From: Pardosa pseudoannulata
Lineage: Eukaryota; Arthropoda; Arachnida; Araneae; Lycosidae
Assembly: GCA_032207245.1 (NCBI GenBank)
Contig: CM063509.1
Coordinates: 10,202,085 to 10,266,084 of the forward strand
Direction: 5' to 3'
Length of the DNA: 64,000 nucleotides
Shown here: positions 40,101 through 47,895 of the stretch, piece by piece
Position numbering within the stretch: the first letter of the stretch is position 1
Layout of the letters: every line of letters starts with the position of its first letter
Program-made: the position numbers and the translations under genes
Notes under the pieces: generated by a model
Databases searched by the model: none
Told to the model about the DNA's origin: nothing
The model's input: the letters and a program-made list of their open reading frames with translations, nothing else

Positions 40101-41837
40101 AAATGTGGATTGGGAGAATTTCAAAGAACTTTATGTGTGTGTGTGTGGGGGGGGGAATCCATGGAAAGGCTGAAACAGCTGTCTAGCTCCATCGGATACC
40201 AAAGTTTCAAAAGAATCTTTTGAAATATCATTTTTATATAATTGTAGTTCACTTGGACTGGATTGCCTTGTCACACCTAGCTTCAAAAATTCTTAAAATC
40301 ATGCATAGGTACTTCTGTGCATTCATCTGTAGTTAATTTCAGGATGATAGTCATAGATTCTAATAACAGAAAAGCACTCAATGTTTGTTTTTGAGAACTG
40401 TAGTCCAATAGTTGTAACGCAACTGGCTAATTACTACTTAAAGCCAATCCAAATAATAAAAAGCATTCAAACCCAGAGACTCAAGTACTCGAAAAGTAGT
40501 CGATCAAATATGGCATATAAGACTTAGACAGAACTTTGGAATTTAATTTGAACATTTGCCTTATATATAATAACTCTTACAAACAATATATATAAATTTA
40601 TGCATAAAGTATTGTTTTCTAAAAGATTTTCATTCTGTTATCATTATTCCTTGTATATTTTTGAACATATTTAGTGTTGGAAATTATAATTATTTGTCTG
40701 TTTCAGACAATAAAGTGTATATATGGCACATCAAAAGAGAAATGCCAATTGCTGTGTTACTAGGCCATACTCGTACAGTTAATTGTGTGTCCTGGAATCC
40801 AGCTTACCCAAGCATGCTAGCCAGTGCCTCTGATGATGGGACAGTCAGAATTTGGGGACCTGCAGAGAGGTATCGAACAAGCAGTAAAGGTAGGCTAATA
40901 AAAATCTACCACATTGTTTACAGTGATTAAATTTGGCTTGAAATCGTATGTTTCTGTAAATCTAATATATCTTTTATTCTTTGAATAGAAGCACTTTTAT
41001 ATCTTACCTGCAGGGACATAAACAATCTGTGTACTTCTTCCACACTTCTTAAAACTCCTTAATTTTAGGTGCATCTTTAAAAAAAATGGCCCTTAAATGT
41101 CCTTAATTTTGGAACAATTAATTTGTTTAACAGCAGTCTAATTTGAAAAAATTAACTGAAAACTGAGCAAATAGTATTGCCAAGAAATTATATTGTGCGA
41201 TCCACTATAAAATGTAGGTTTAAGAATATGTTTAGATTCTGCCTTTTTAGGATATTCTACTGCTATTTTTAAGAAAATTTATGAATAGATCTAATCATTA
41301 AATTTTAAGTTTTTTCAAATGTCAATAAATGTTCTATTTGTCAACTTCAGCTTCTTTAAAGCTTTGCAAAATTATTAATAAAAGAAGTTTAACAGTAAAT
41401 GTGTATATATTCATAATTGTGTTTTATACGTTAAATAATCTTAAGAAAAGAGTATAATTACTGATTCAGGGTATTACTTCATAGTTAGTTGTACTAAATT
41501 AGCTATTTATCTCTCAAAAGAATAAAATATTTTGAGAATTTCAAAATTGAAGAAACTTTCTGTAAATTTTTGTAATTAAGGGGTGTAATCTGGTGTAAGA
41601 TTATAATTCTGAACAAAATTCTGAAGTTTCTGACATCTGTAATTTTTTTTTCCCAAAAAGGTCCTTAAAAAGCAGAAAAGCTTAATTTTCTCATCAAAAC
41701 TTTTTATGAACTCATAAATTATCTCAGAGCTAGTGTTATTTATGGATATTCTGACTGTATAAACCTAAATGTATTTTCTTATCTTTTTAAATTTAAATAT
41801 TTTGATAAAGTTTTAAACTTAATGTGAGTGTATATCT

Positions 41838-41874
<37 letters not shown>

Positions 41875-43454
41875 TTGGGGATAATGTAAGTAACTTTTTT
41901 ATTCTTATACAGAGTTTTATTGAATTTAATGCTGCTACTTTATTTCTTATCTTCTCTTCATTAACATTTTAATTCTGAAATATATCTAACAATTTATGAT
42001 TGAGCTTTGAAATTTTTTATGCTACTTTAAATTCTAGAATTTCTGTTTGTCACTTCATTATTTTAAATCATGACATACTATTCCAGGTTTGCTATTATGA
42101 CATAAAATTTGTACAAGATTATTATTATTCTTTAAATATATCAAAGATTACGATTTGTTAGAAATTAAAATGAAACACTATCATAACAATAAAAAGTACT
42201 GAAAAAATTGCAGTTTAATATACATTACACGTAAAAATGCCTTCATTGTATTTCTACACTTTCATTAATGAATTTTTGTATCTGGAGAGGTAAGTAAAAT
42301 TTCTTCATATTGGAATTCATCTTATAGTTGAGTTTTAAAACTTTCTTAAAATTCAGTTCTTAATATTAAAAAAAAAAATTACATTAATCTTTGAAGCTAT
42401 TTTAAATTATTTTAACACCTAATAAGTTAAGAGTTGTTAGAGTAATAAAGTTTTAAAATTTACTGATAATATGGATCAAACTTGGTTAGCTTTCAAATGT
42501 ACAGTCTTATACTCTTAGTATGTATTGGCTGAATTAATTTTCAGTTTTATAAAAACAATTGAAATCAGGATTATTGATTTTAAATAGGAATTTATTTCTC
42601 CTTTACTGGAATGAAAAGGTATGGTGTTTTTATAATGCTTGTCCAGAATTGGTCTACTAGGAAAGAAACTTGGATAAAGCTATACTTAAGAATGAATTTA
42701 TTAAGTTGTTGCTACTAAAAAGCTGTTTTTTATTATAATAATATTTAAAGTTGCTGTGAAAACTTCTAATACTGCTACTTTGTTTATTTAAAGCATTGGG
42801 ACACCAGTTACATCAAAACAGTTTGGGTAGTGGTGTGTAGGTATACTTATATGCAGAACTCAATCACATTTGAATAGTTCTAAGTAGTATCTACAGTTTA
42901 TCTCCAACTTTTTATCCAAATGCAAATTTATATATAAGCAATTTAATATATGTAAATTATGATTAGTGCATTCATACAAATACTAGACCAGACATCTCCA
43001 AACTCATGTTTGCAAAATACTTGTAGCTTGAAAAGAATTATTTGGTTCACTACTTTGTCATGTTCTTGTTGGTTAACCTGAAGTTTCTCCACTAAGCTTG
43101 GACATACAACTAAAAACCACTTTCTTGTAGCTCTAAAAATTCATCTTTTCTAAAGAAAAATAATCTAATATTGGTCGAGGTTCATCTAAAAGTAAAAGCA
43201 GCTGTTAACAACTTACCAACATTTAAAAACTTTTTAATATCGAAAAATAGTGTAATCCTTTTCTTTTAAAGTTAATGAAAAAAATCTATTCTTACGTTTC
43301 TAATTTTTGCTGATGGTACTTCCATTTTACTTCTGCACAATTTAGCTTCATATAAATAGTTGACAATAGGATTTAAAAATAGTACTGTTGCTCAAAAGCA
43401 TTTTTGAGTTTGGTGACCACTGTACTAAATCATCGTATGTAGACAATATTTAGA

Positions 43455-43485
<31 letters not shown>

Positions 43486-46400
43486 TTATTTTCCAATGAA
43501 ATTGTGTATGACTTTTTAAAGGTCATGTATCAGAGTTTGAAATAACCTGGGTACTGTTATTTATTTATTCATTTATATATTTTTCAATGGGAGGAAAAAA
43601 AAAAGTACACTTATCTTTTTTTTATGTTAGAGGTCTGTGTTTTGATTTATTAAAGAAAAATAAGAAAAAATCTGGACATTGTTTCAGAAACTTTTGAAAA
43701 TCTTTATTTCTGTGTAAATGTTGTACATGGATGATTCATTTTTCCACAAAAATCAGACTTTAATCTATTTTAAAAGTAAAATAATTAGTAACTTCTATTA
43801 TTGCATGAAATACGAAATTACCCTTAATCTACTTTATAAGACTATCAAAAACTTACACTTATTTATTAAATCAATAAGAGTAAATCGATATTTGAAACAA
43901 TTTTGCTTGAAGAATTAAAAACTTCTTAATCATGATTACTTGGTTTTAATAAAAGTTGTAGTAAAAATGTTAGCTTGTTTTAATTCATTGATATCTATCT
44001 TAATTTAGTACTTAAAATGAAATAGAAATGCCTGCAAGTGTGTGTATGTATGTATATGTGTATACATATTATGTATATATATATATATATGTGTGTATAT
44101 ACACACACACACATATATATATATGTTTATATGTGTATATATATGCATACATACACACACACATATATAGAATATTATTAAGTGTAAATAATTTAGATTA
44201 ATCAAACTGCAATATGTAAAAAATAAATAAGACTTTTGACTTGGTAATATATAAATATATTAAAATATAAGTATGTTAAAAATAGTTTGTCTAAAATTTA
44301 TTGTTAAGAAATGAATTATTATAAAGAAAAAGAGAGAAATTGCCTAAAAAGGAACCTGCCATCAAAATACAGCCATTGGTAAGCCATAATAATTATTTTG
44401 TCTCTGAAATAATAAATGTGAATGTAGTAAATTAAGAAAAACTTCAAGAGGTTAGACCCATTTTTCCAAACCCTGCTTTGTATCGCTATAAAATATAAAT
44501 CTTTACTTTTTTTTTCTTTTTAGAAGGTGTAGAGACATTCAATGCACAGAGTTTGTACACTCCTTAAAAACTCTTTAATAATTTGAGGTGCTCCTTAAAA
44601 AAAGCCTTTTATTAAATCACTAATTTTTCATATTAGAATTTTAATTTTTGGACAAATTAATAATTTAACAGCAGTCTGATTTAAAATAAATTGCTAAGAG
44701 TAATTATTTTTGTCAAGAAATTATGTTGTATAACCCATCACTAAATAAAATTTGAAAAGATAAATTAGATTTTGCCTTAGTAGGACATTCTATTGTAGAA
44801 GATATTTTGATGAAATTGTATTATAAAAATTTTCCTAAACTTTCTCATTTGTCAATGGATGGTCCATCCGCCACTTAGAACCTTTATGAATCTTTACAAA
44901 ATAAATTATTTAAAAGGGAATTTGCAATGTGCAGGCATTATTAGTTCAGAACTGTAAATGTGTGTATTAATAGTTTTATTTTCTATATTTTAAATAATCT
45001 TTAAGAAAAGGGGCATTATGAACAACTGATTGGGGTATTGCTTTAGTGTTAGTTGAACTGAACTGCTTATTTAAAGATTCTCCCATAAAGAGAGACAATT
45101 TTATAAAATATTCAAAAATCATGGAAATTCCTGTAAAATTTTGTAATTAGTAGGACTAAACAAAATTATAAATCTGAATAAGCTTCTGTCAATCATAATT
45201 TTCTTTATTAGTGAGGTCCTTAAAAAATTTGGAAAACTCGTAAAAAAAGTCCTTAATTTTTGCTTTTCAAAACCCTGTATTAATCTTGTGCAGAACTCAA
45301 AATTTTCATAAAACACAGGTAAAATTTGAAAATGGAAATGACTTGTTGCATAAATGACAGAATCACTAGTAGTAGTTCAGTCTATGAAGATTTAGGGAAA
45401 ATATTAAGAGATGAATGTCAGCTGGATTTAATGTGTTTTATTTTACATTTGTACATGTCACTTATGAGGTTGTTTTATCTTTATCAATCGAACACAGCTG
45501 CTGCTCTGAAATATCATTGCTTTAACACTTTGAGGTAGTTCATTTGTTGTTGTTCAGACCAGCTCTGCGGCTGTGGGTTAGTTTGGCATGTACAGAGCTG
45601 GTCAGTGGTATTGGACTAACACCTCATCTTTGTTCATTTCTATGTTGATCATGTGCCGAATGCTGGCTGATTGGTTAGGATGCTAATCGTCAGTACCAGA
45701 GTTTGTGGGTTTGAATCCCTCTATGGCATTGATGTTTGTAGCCATTCGGAATCGGCTTTAAGCAGTAGGTCCTGGTCTCATTAGCCCTCATGTGCAAAAC
45801 AGTAGACTGTAGCCAAACCAAACTATGTTGACCATACTTTGGTGCATGATCACATACTGAAAAATGTACTTATGACAGTGGGTTTGGCAGCTCATTTATA
45901 TAAGCTGTTCAATAAGTAGCAAGACTTGTTGTTGAGAAGCTATAATTTCTGTTGACGAAAAGAAATAGGGATATCTGTATTATACAAAAAAAGTCAGTTT
46001 TGTGCATATGGACATATGGCAGTGTAAAAGCATGCTTATTTTGTAGCATTTACCATCCACATTCAGATATCTGAAAGCACTTATGGAAATTAATTTTGTA
46101 TTAGTTTGTAAGAATTGTCATTGGATGCATTTTAGCATGATTTCACATTTATCATAGACAGTTATCAACAAACTAGTGATTATTATCAAGGTTTTTATTT
46201 TTCAGATAAATCAAACAGAAACATCTATTTGTGATAAATTGCTTCTTTTTGCCTTGTAATAATACAAGGCCACATATTGCTGGTTACATAATAGGTGTTT
46301 TTCAGAAAATCAACATAGATTTACCCTCCAAATAGTCCTGATTTTGCTGCATACTATTTCTGGCTGTTTCTTCAGCTAAAAAAAACCGCTATTTAGCAGC

Positions 46401-47125
46401 AAAGTATGTATAAAAGCTGGGGAAATGGTTTTGAAACAACTCAAAATAAAGGAACAAAAAGTCCAAAACAGACTTCTCATTTGCTTTAGAAGTGAATAGA
46501 ATATTGAGGCAAATACATTACATTTCATGGTAGTTACTTTGAAAAAGACTACGCAATAATGTCTATTAAAGGTAACCCAATTTCTCAGCCTTATTTATTG
46601 AATAGCCTTCTTATATCTAGGCCTACATCAGCACTACATTCTCTACTGGTGACATTGGAACTTTTCTTTTCCCACTGAATCTTTTCTCTTGTAGTCATTA
46701 GTCTACCAAATTTGGTGAATTTAAGCCAATAAATAGATCAAACTACAGATAGCTGTAAATGTTAATATGTGCATGCTAAAGAAAGAAAAAAATCTATATA
46801 TCAACATAGAAATGTCAGTGGCTAATATTTTTTATAAAGTCATATTATTTTCAAAGTTATCAACATAATTCAAATTTGAGACCTAATTTTAATCTTTCTA
46901 TTGTACTTTGAAATAAATTCTTATTTTGTTTTCTTGACTTCTTATTCATAATAGTTTAGATTTCTTCTAGTTTTAGTATAGGTTCAGAAATCTTTCATGT
47001 GTGTGAAATAGAATTTTTATTATTAATTTTATGTGACTATTTCAAATTTTGTTGAAACAATGATTACATAAATTTTCTTCTCTGTTGTAGGACAATCTCC
47101 AAATATATCAAATACAAATGTATAG
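7406..47125 (+). CDS. WDR26: WDR26, LisH-CTLH-WD40 subunit of the CTLH/GID E3 ubiquitin ligase (14 exons, 572 aa)
   Basis: The coding sequence joins 7406-7602, 14487-14586, 19042-19098, 22632-22768, 23940-24037, 24927-25083, 27416-27554, 29753-29893, 30504-30623, 34523-34668, 36621-36699, 39258-39387, 40707-40889 and 47091-47125. The 1719 nt give 572 codons plus TAG, every intron is GT..AG, and split codons restore conserved residues. Residues about 48-80 are a LisH motif, about 81-150 the CTLH region, and about 255-555 seven WD40 blades, with WD-type ends at IIWDV (290), VHLWD (459) and VRIWG. By family knowledge WDR26 (yeast Gid7) is a cytosolic/nuclear subunit that dimerises and helps recruit substrates in the RanBP9/MAEA/RMND5 ubiquitin ligase. 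The protein is shorter than human (about 660 aa) mainly because the glycine/serine-rich N terminus is lacking. The start MQASNG resembles the human MQANG start, and A at -3 supports it. Identity is near certain; the last exon is less sure. Confidence 0.96.
8787..8835. repeat. (AT)n microsatellite
   Basis: About 24 AT units, uninterrupted. Confidence 0.95.
10128..10831 (-). mobile_element. Non-autonomous hAT element with a hATC-domain fragment
   Basis: The ends are CAGGGTTG and CAACCCTG, flanked by the perfect 8-bp duplication atggtaat (10120-10127 and 10832-10839). Inside, minus-strand 10398-10616 codes a 72-residue piece with [20 protein letters not shown], the hAT C-terminal dimerisation pattern (A..ERxFS......R..L...). 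The rest of the transposase is missing, so it is a deletion derivative. A second copy begins at 63934. Confidence 0.9.
10398..10616 (-). pseudogene. hAT transposase, C-terminal dimerisation domain fragment
   Basis: 72 residues, [10 protein letters not shown] at the start and [12 protein letters not shown] at the end. The motif [19 protein letters not shown] corresponds to the hATC domain. No DNA-binding BED finger or catalytic DDE residues are present. Stranded alone inside a 704-bp element, it cannot act as a transposase. Confidence 0.85.
11549..11582. repeat. Poly(A) tract ending in a GGA-rich segment
   Basis: About 22 A residues, then aggaggagggggagc. Confidence 0.8.
11879..11951. repeat. 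(AT)n microsatellite
   Basis: About 36 AT units. Confidence 0.95.
12149..12199 (+). repeat. SINE 3' tail fragment
   Basis: Reads aaccctcatgttacaaaaaa, gtagactgtagcactcc and accaaaccaaac, matching the 3' end of the SINE at 45653. Confidence 0.7.
14487..14586 (+). CDS. WDR26: WDR26 exon 2: second LisH helix and start of CTLH
   Basis: Codes residues 66-99, beginning [19 protein letters not shown] after the split codon. Acceptor tttgacag and donor ttcaag|gtagca are clear, and the exon ends in phase 0. The dipeptide DW before the junction matches the family's EGDWDKA segment. Confidence 0.95.
14802..15548 (+). mobile_element. hAT-like non-autonomous element with 6-bp target duplication
   Basis: Ends are CAGGTTTGCAATTCC and CAGTTGCAAGCCTG (inverted CAGGCTTGCAACTG). 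The flanks share tttatt (14796-14801 and 15549-15554). Subterminal copies of (t)agtcactttt recur near both ends, as expected of transposase-binding sites. There is no coding capacity. Confidence 0.7.
17384..18163 (-). mobile_element. hAT-like element, family shared with 25330; 6-bp target duplication ataata
   Basis: 780 bp, more than about 90% like 25330-26094 by eye. On the minus strand it starts CAGGGTATCTGCC. The opposite end reads CTTGGTTTCCGTGCACC, an imperfect inverted repeat. Flanks ataata at 17378-17383 and 18164-18169 are identical. No coding sequence. Confidence 0.78.
19042..19098 (+). CDS. WDR26: WDR26 exon 3: CTLH, 19 codons
   Basis: Codes [19 protein letters not shown] between acceptor atctttcag and donor ctgata|gtgaga, phase 0 at both ends. 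Human WDR26 has an isoform with an extra VVSDYFSGIS-type segment here; this donor gives the short form. Reading through instead meets a stop after eight codons. Confidence 0.9.
19099..22631 (+). other. WDR26 intron 3
   Basis: 3533 bp with the CAGGGTTCCCAC element at 19341, and A and T runs at 20378-20396 and 22266-22284. The rest is featureless AT-rich intron. Confidence 0.9.
19341..19954 (+). mobile_element. Terminal-inverted-repeat element CAGGGTTCCCAC, 5-bp target duplication
   Basis: Perfect 12-bp inverted ends CAGGGTTCCCAC and GTGGGAACCCTG. The flank ggaaa is present on both sides (19336-19340 and 19955-19959). The interior is full of (g)tccttaaa/actccttaatttt repeats near both ends. 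614 bp, non-coding. hAT-like ends, though a 5-bp duplication is shorter than the usual 8. Relatives lie at 41011, 44547 and 53136. Confidence 0.82.
22632..22768 (+). CDS. WDR26: WDR26 exon 4: CTLH core
   Basis: Codes residues 119-163 and two bases of codon 164. It contains [18 protein letters not shown] and [14 protein letters not shown], the best conserved part of the CTLH region. Acceptor gttttccag, donor agcag|gtaact, phase 2. Confidence 0.95.
23022..23089. repeat. (CT)n(TA)n compound microsatellite
   Basis: About 14 CT units running straight into about 19 TA units. Confidence 0.95.
23594..23621. repeat. (TA)n microsatellite
   Basis: About 14 TA units. Confidence 0.9.
23940..24037 (+). 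CDS. WDR26: WDR26 exon 5: end of CTLH region
   Basis: Codes [20 protein letters not shown] and following residues up to EKLQ (165-196). It sits behind a 20-T polypyrimidine tract ending ctag. Phase 2 in, phase 1 out, donor cttcaag|gtataa. It matches the family motif YLMCS..ELR...W.GKGT.SR.KL..KLQ. Confidence 0.94.
24038..24926 (+). other. WDR26 intron 5
   Basis: 889 bp, gtataa..cttag; no feature beyond A and T runs. Two loosely similar stretches (about 24660-24750 and 24780-24860) hint at an old duplication. Confidence 0.85.
24927..25083 (+). CDS. WDR26: WDR26 exon 6: linker between CTLH and WD40
   Basis: Codes residues 197-248 and two bases of codon 249, with [20 protein letters not shown] and SLLIDHTCT. 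Acceptor tatgcttag, donor acaaa|gtaagt. The [11 protein letters not shown] block is nearly invariant in WDR26 proteins. Confidence 0.96.
25260..26769 (+). mobile_element. pogo/Tigger-like MITE, split by a nested hAT-like element
   Basis: Perfect 16-bp inverted ends CAGTAGAACCTCGATT, flanked by TA on both sides (25258-25259 and 26770-26771), the Tc1/mariner/pogo target. Without the insertion it is about 740 bp and non-coding. The ends closely resemble those of Tigger-type elements. Confidence 0.85.
25330..26094 (-). mobile_element. hAT-like element nested in the Tigger-like MITE; 6-bp duplication ttaata
   Basis: Second copy of the 17384 family, 765 bp. Ends are CATGGTTTCTGTGCACC and GGCAGATACCCTG; flanks ttaata at 25324-25329 and 26095-26100 are identical. 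It inserted only about 70 bp inside the host element. Confidence 0.82.
27416..27554 (+). CDS. WDR26: WDR26 exon 7: WD40 blade 1
   Basis: Codes [20 protein letters not shown] and on to [10 protein letters not shown] (250-295), a complete first blade with the DH...V...FS.DG...A.GS.D....IWD pattern. Acceptor gtattttag, donor aatcct|gtaagt, phase 0 out. Confidence 0.96.
27798..27832. repeat. (AT)n microsatellite
   Basis: About 17 AT units. Confidence 0.9.
28302..28335. repeat. (AC)n(AT)n microsatellite
   Basis: Nine to ten AC units followed by seven to eight AT units. Confidence 0.9.
28845..28912 (-). repeat. tRNA-Asp-like SINE head or tRNA relic
   Basis: On the minus strand it reads tccaagatggtataatggtc then agtatgtagga, close to the 5' half and A box of tRNA-Asp. 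No box B follows, so it is not a working tRNA gene. It is probably a different SINE family or a relic. Confidence 0.35.
29753..29893 (+). CDS. WDR26: WDR26 exon 8: WD40 blade 2
   Basis: Residues 296-342, with [17 protein letters not shown] and [15 protein letters not shown]. Acceptor ttttgaaag, donor attgag|gttaga. The GH dipeptide and the W-x-W ending mark the blade. The internal ATG at 29759 is not the gene start. Confidence 0.95.
29894..30503 (+). other. WDR26 intron 8
   Basis: 610 bp, the shortest intron; AT-rich, no feature. Confidence 0.9.
30504..30623 (+). CDS. WDR26: WDR26 exon 9: WD40 blade 3
   Basis: Residues 343-382, with [21 protein letters not shown] and RGQFYHC, matching the human EDSLTSVAW/GGQRGQFYQC segment. 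Acceptor ctttctcag, donor cattgt|gtacgt, phase 0 at both ends. Confidence 0.95.
30836..30905 (+). repeat. Truncated left end of a pogo-like element
   Basis: CAGTGAAACCCGCTTAAG after a TA, then taaaaactttttaaacgggg. It matches the left end of the element at 31341 and stops where the microsatellite begins. Confidence 0.65.
30918..31340. repeat. Large compound (TG)n/(TA)n/(CA)n microsatellite
   Basis: About 420 bp of alternating purine-pyrimidine, TATATA blocks with GTGTGT blocks and one ACACAC block at about 31090-31112. Open frames across it are artefacts of the repeat. Confidence 0.95.
31341..31974 (+). mobile_element. pogo/Tigger-like non-autonomous element
   Basis: It starts TA|CAGTAAAACCCACTTAAG and ends CTTAAACAGGCTTTACTG|TA, imperfect inverted repeats with TA on both sides. 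Both ends repeat (g)aacttcttaaac-like motifs. Non-coding, 634 bp. Confidence 0.75.
32050..32209 (+). repeat. tRNA-derived SINE
   Basis: Box B-like gggtttaaatctc at 32081, then the shared body ggaattcgctttaagcagta/ggtcctgg and a tail aaacaaaccaaac. Diverged from the copy at 35658. Confidence 0.75.
32760..32791. repeat. C-run joined to A-run
   Basis: About 10-11 C then about 21 A residues. Confidence 0.9.
33815..33961 (+). repeat. tRNA-derived SINE, ending in C-run/A-run
   Basis: Box B gggttcgaatctc at 33861, then ggaattgcctttaaacagta and ggtctcattagccctcg. The usual 3' tail is replaced by a C run and an A run. Confidence 0.75.
34523..34668 (+). CDS. WDR26: WDR26 exon 10: WD40 blade 4
   Basis: Residues 383-430 and two bases of codon 431, including [20 protein letters not shown] and [12 protein letters not shown], almost identical to vertebrate WDR26. 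Acceptor ttttgtag, donor aatat|gtaagc, phase 2. Confidence 0.96.
34669..36620 (+). other. WDR26 intron 10
   Basis: 1952 bp. It contains the best-preserved SINE (35658); the rest shows no feature. Confidence 0.9.
35658..35836 (+). repeat. Intact tRNA-derived SINE with perfect 12-bp target duplication
   Basis: Flanked by cattctctgtta at 35646-35657 and 35837-35848. Box A tggccgaatgg is at 35667-35677 and box B GGTTCGAACTCC at 35710-35721. The body cggaatcggctttaagctgt/aggtcccagtctcattagcc is followed by a C run, agtagaccgtagc and the tail aaccaaaccaaac. The exact duplication suggests the youngest copy in the window. Transcription by Pol III and LINE-driven mobility are inferred. Confidence 0.92.
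36621..36699 (+). CDS. WDR26: WDR26 exon 11: start of WD40 blade 5
   Basis: Residues 431-457, [20 protein letters not shown] then LNVATQ. Acceptor gatctag, donor actcag|gtattt. LLNVATQ is a family signature preceding GVHLWD in the next exon. Confidence 0.95.
36700..39257 (+). other. WDR26 intron 11
   Basis: 2558 bp. A stretch at 37140-37990 looks like an old interspersed repeat: its piece near 37786-37860 resembles 29030-29100 in intron 7. An A run lies at 38687-38704. Confidence 0.8.
39258..39387 (+). CDS. WDR26: WDR26 exon 12: WD40 blades 5-6
   Basis: Residues 458-500 and one base of codon 501: [20 protein letters not shown], then TIHSCFGG and FIASGSE. Acceptor gcaatttag, donor agtgaag|gtaata, phase 1. 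The joined codon makes the Asp of the GSED motif. Confidence 0.96.
39388..40706 (+). other. WDR26 intron 12
   Basis: 1319 bp with (TTTA)n(TA)n at 39403-39447 and (GT)nG10 at about 40135-40155. The less AT-rich part 39640-40560 is unassigned. Confidence 0.85.
39403..39447. repeat. (ATTT)n(AT)n(T)n simple repeat
   Basis: Four to five ATTT units, about 10 AT units, then T7. Confidence 0.9.
40707..40889 (+). CDS. WDR26: WDR26 exon 13: WD40 blades 6-7
   Basis: Residues 501-561, with [29 protein letters not shown] and [14 protein letters not shown], which completes the seventh blade. Acceptor tgtttcag, donor gtaaag|gtaggc, phase 1. Reading past the donor gives 13 more residues and a stop at 40928-40930, a possible intron-retention end. 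Confidence 0.96.
41011..41700 (+). mobile_element. CAGGG-family element, diverged
   Basis: Starts CAGGGACATAAACAATCTGT. It carries ttcttaaaactccttaattt near the left and aggtccttaaaaagcag near 41660, the same subterminal motifs as 19341. The right end is eroded, so the limit is approximate. Confidence 0.55.
41839..41874. repeat. (AAT)n microsatellite
   Basis: Twelve AAT units. Confidence 0.95.
43455..43482. repeat. (AT)n microsatellite
   Basis: About 14 AT units. Confidence 0.9.
44037..44168. repeat. Compound (TG)n/(TA)n/(CA)n repeat
   Basis: Alternating TATA, GTGT and ACAC blocks, including tgtgtatatacacacacaca, which can fold on itself. Confidence 0.9.
44547..45277 (+). mobile_element. 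CAGGG-family element, diverged
   Basis: Starts CAGAGTTTGTACACTCC followed by ttaaaaactctttaataa, and ends gtccttaatttttgcttttc/aaaaccctg. Same layout as 19341. No clear target duplication remains. Confidence 0.65.
45557..45603. other. 11-bp perfect inverted repeat
   Basis: gaccagctctg (45557-45567) pairs with cagagctggtc (45593-45603) across 25 nt. It lies just upstream of the SINE at 45653. Function unknown. Confidence 0.6.
45653..45822 (+). repeat. tRNA-derived SINE with near-perfect 13-bp target duplication
   Basis: Flanks ctatgttgatcat (45640-45652) and ctatgttgaccat (45823-45835) differ at one base. Box B GGTTTGAATCCC is at 45708-45719. Body cattcggaatcggctttaag and tail gtagactgtagccaaaccaa follow. 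Confidence 0.9.
45899..46615 (+). mobile_element. mariner remnant, internally deleted
   Basis: Left end taagctgttcaataagtagc, right end gccttatttattgaatagcc, imperfect inverted repeats next to TATA on both sides. Around 46322-46368 a frame codes [16 protein letters not shown], like the mariner block YSPDLAPCDFWLF with its second catalytic region. Near 46535 GSYFEK resembles the C terminus. Stops and a deletion to about 700 bp make it dead. Confidence 0.72.
47091..47125 (+). CDS. WDR26: WDR26 exon 14: C-terminal 10 residues and stop (probable)
   Basis: A strong pyrimidine-rich acceptor (ttcttctctgttgtag) is followed in the needed phase by codons for [10 protein letters not shown] and TAG at 47123-47125. 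The phase match and acceptor support it. The sequence does not resemble the acidic human C terminus, so conservation gives no help and another terminal exon inside the 6.2-kb intron 13 is possible. Confidence 0.65.
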
Positions 47126-47869
47126 CCTAACTTTTCTGTAGGAATCTGTATTTAATCCATTTGGCGGCAGAATAACCCCTCAAAGGCCTTGATTGAAGAA
47201 ACTCTGAGTGATGTTATGTGTGTCTTTAGAAAAGATAAAAATATAATGAAACTGAAACAATAAAACCCAGACAACAACGTTTGGTCCATCTATAGCTTGA
47301 GGTGGTTGCTAAGAACTGCCAAGGGAGGCAACCCTGTGTGTTTTGGGTTTAGCATCTCTACAGAGAATTTATTGTGCCTATGTTAATGACAGTGGTTTTG
47401 TCATTTGCTGGTTGTGCCCAAAGTTTGGTAGTAAATAAAAAGGTGCCGCTTGATGAACATCCCATTCCCCTACCCAGTTCTTAAGTGCCTCATAAAATTT
47501 CCTCTCATTTGTAAATAATTTATTCCTTAATGGTTTATCTGTGAAATTTGTATGTTTGTGGAATTTATCTTAAAATAGTTGTTACATATGTAAAATAGAA
47601 AGCTTATATACACATACACTAAAATGTAAGAATTTTTGTTTTTGTATCATCTGTTTTTTTTCCCTTTTAAGAATTAACTTAATTATTTGTGTTGTGTATT
47701 TTAATATTTTAATTTCATCAAAATGCAAAGGATTTTGTTTGAGAAAAATTCTTTCAATTCAGTTAATATGAATTTTAAATTAATAGCTGTGATCCTGTGT
47801 AGTTATATGTAAAATTTTAGTAATTATTTACGAAAACAGTTTAATTTTAAAGTTGTACTTGAACAACAA

Positions 47870-47895
47870 CAAAAAAAAAAAAAAAAAAAAAAAAG
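47870..47895. repeat. Poly(A) tract
   Basis: About 25 A residues after caacaac. This is an internal A tract and could misprime oligo-dT cDNA. Confidence 0.85.

Larger units (their letters stand above)
40890..47090 (+). other. WDR26 intron 13
   Basis: 6201 bp, second longest. It holds two CAGGG-family elements, several microsatellites, a SINE and a mariner remnant. It could hide an alternative terminal exon; the frame at 45326-45538 lacks a family match. Confidence 0.8.

Noticed and set aside
45326..45538. 70-codon frame in intron 13, considered as an alternative WDR26 C terminus
   Set aside because: No acceptor in the right phase was evident and it does not resemble known WDR26 ends; kept only as a possibility in the intron note.
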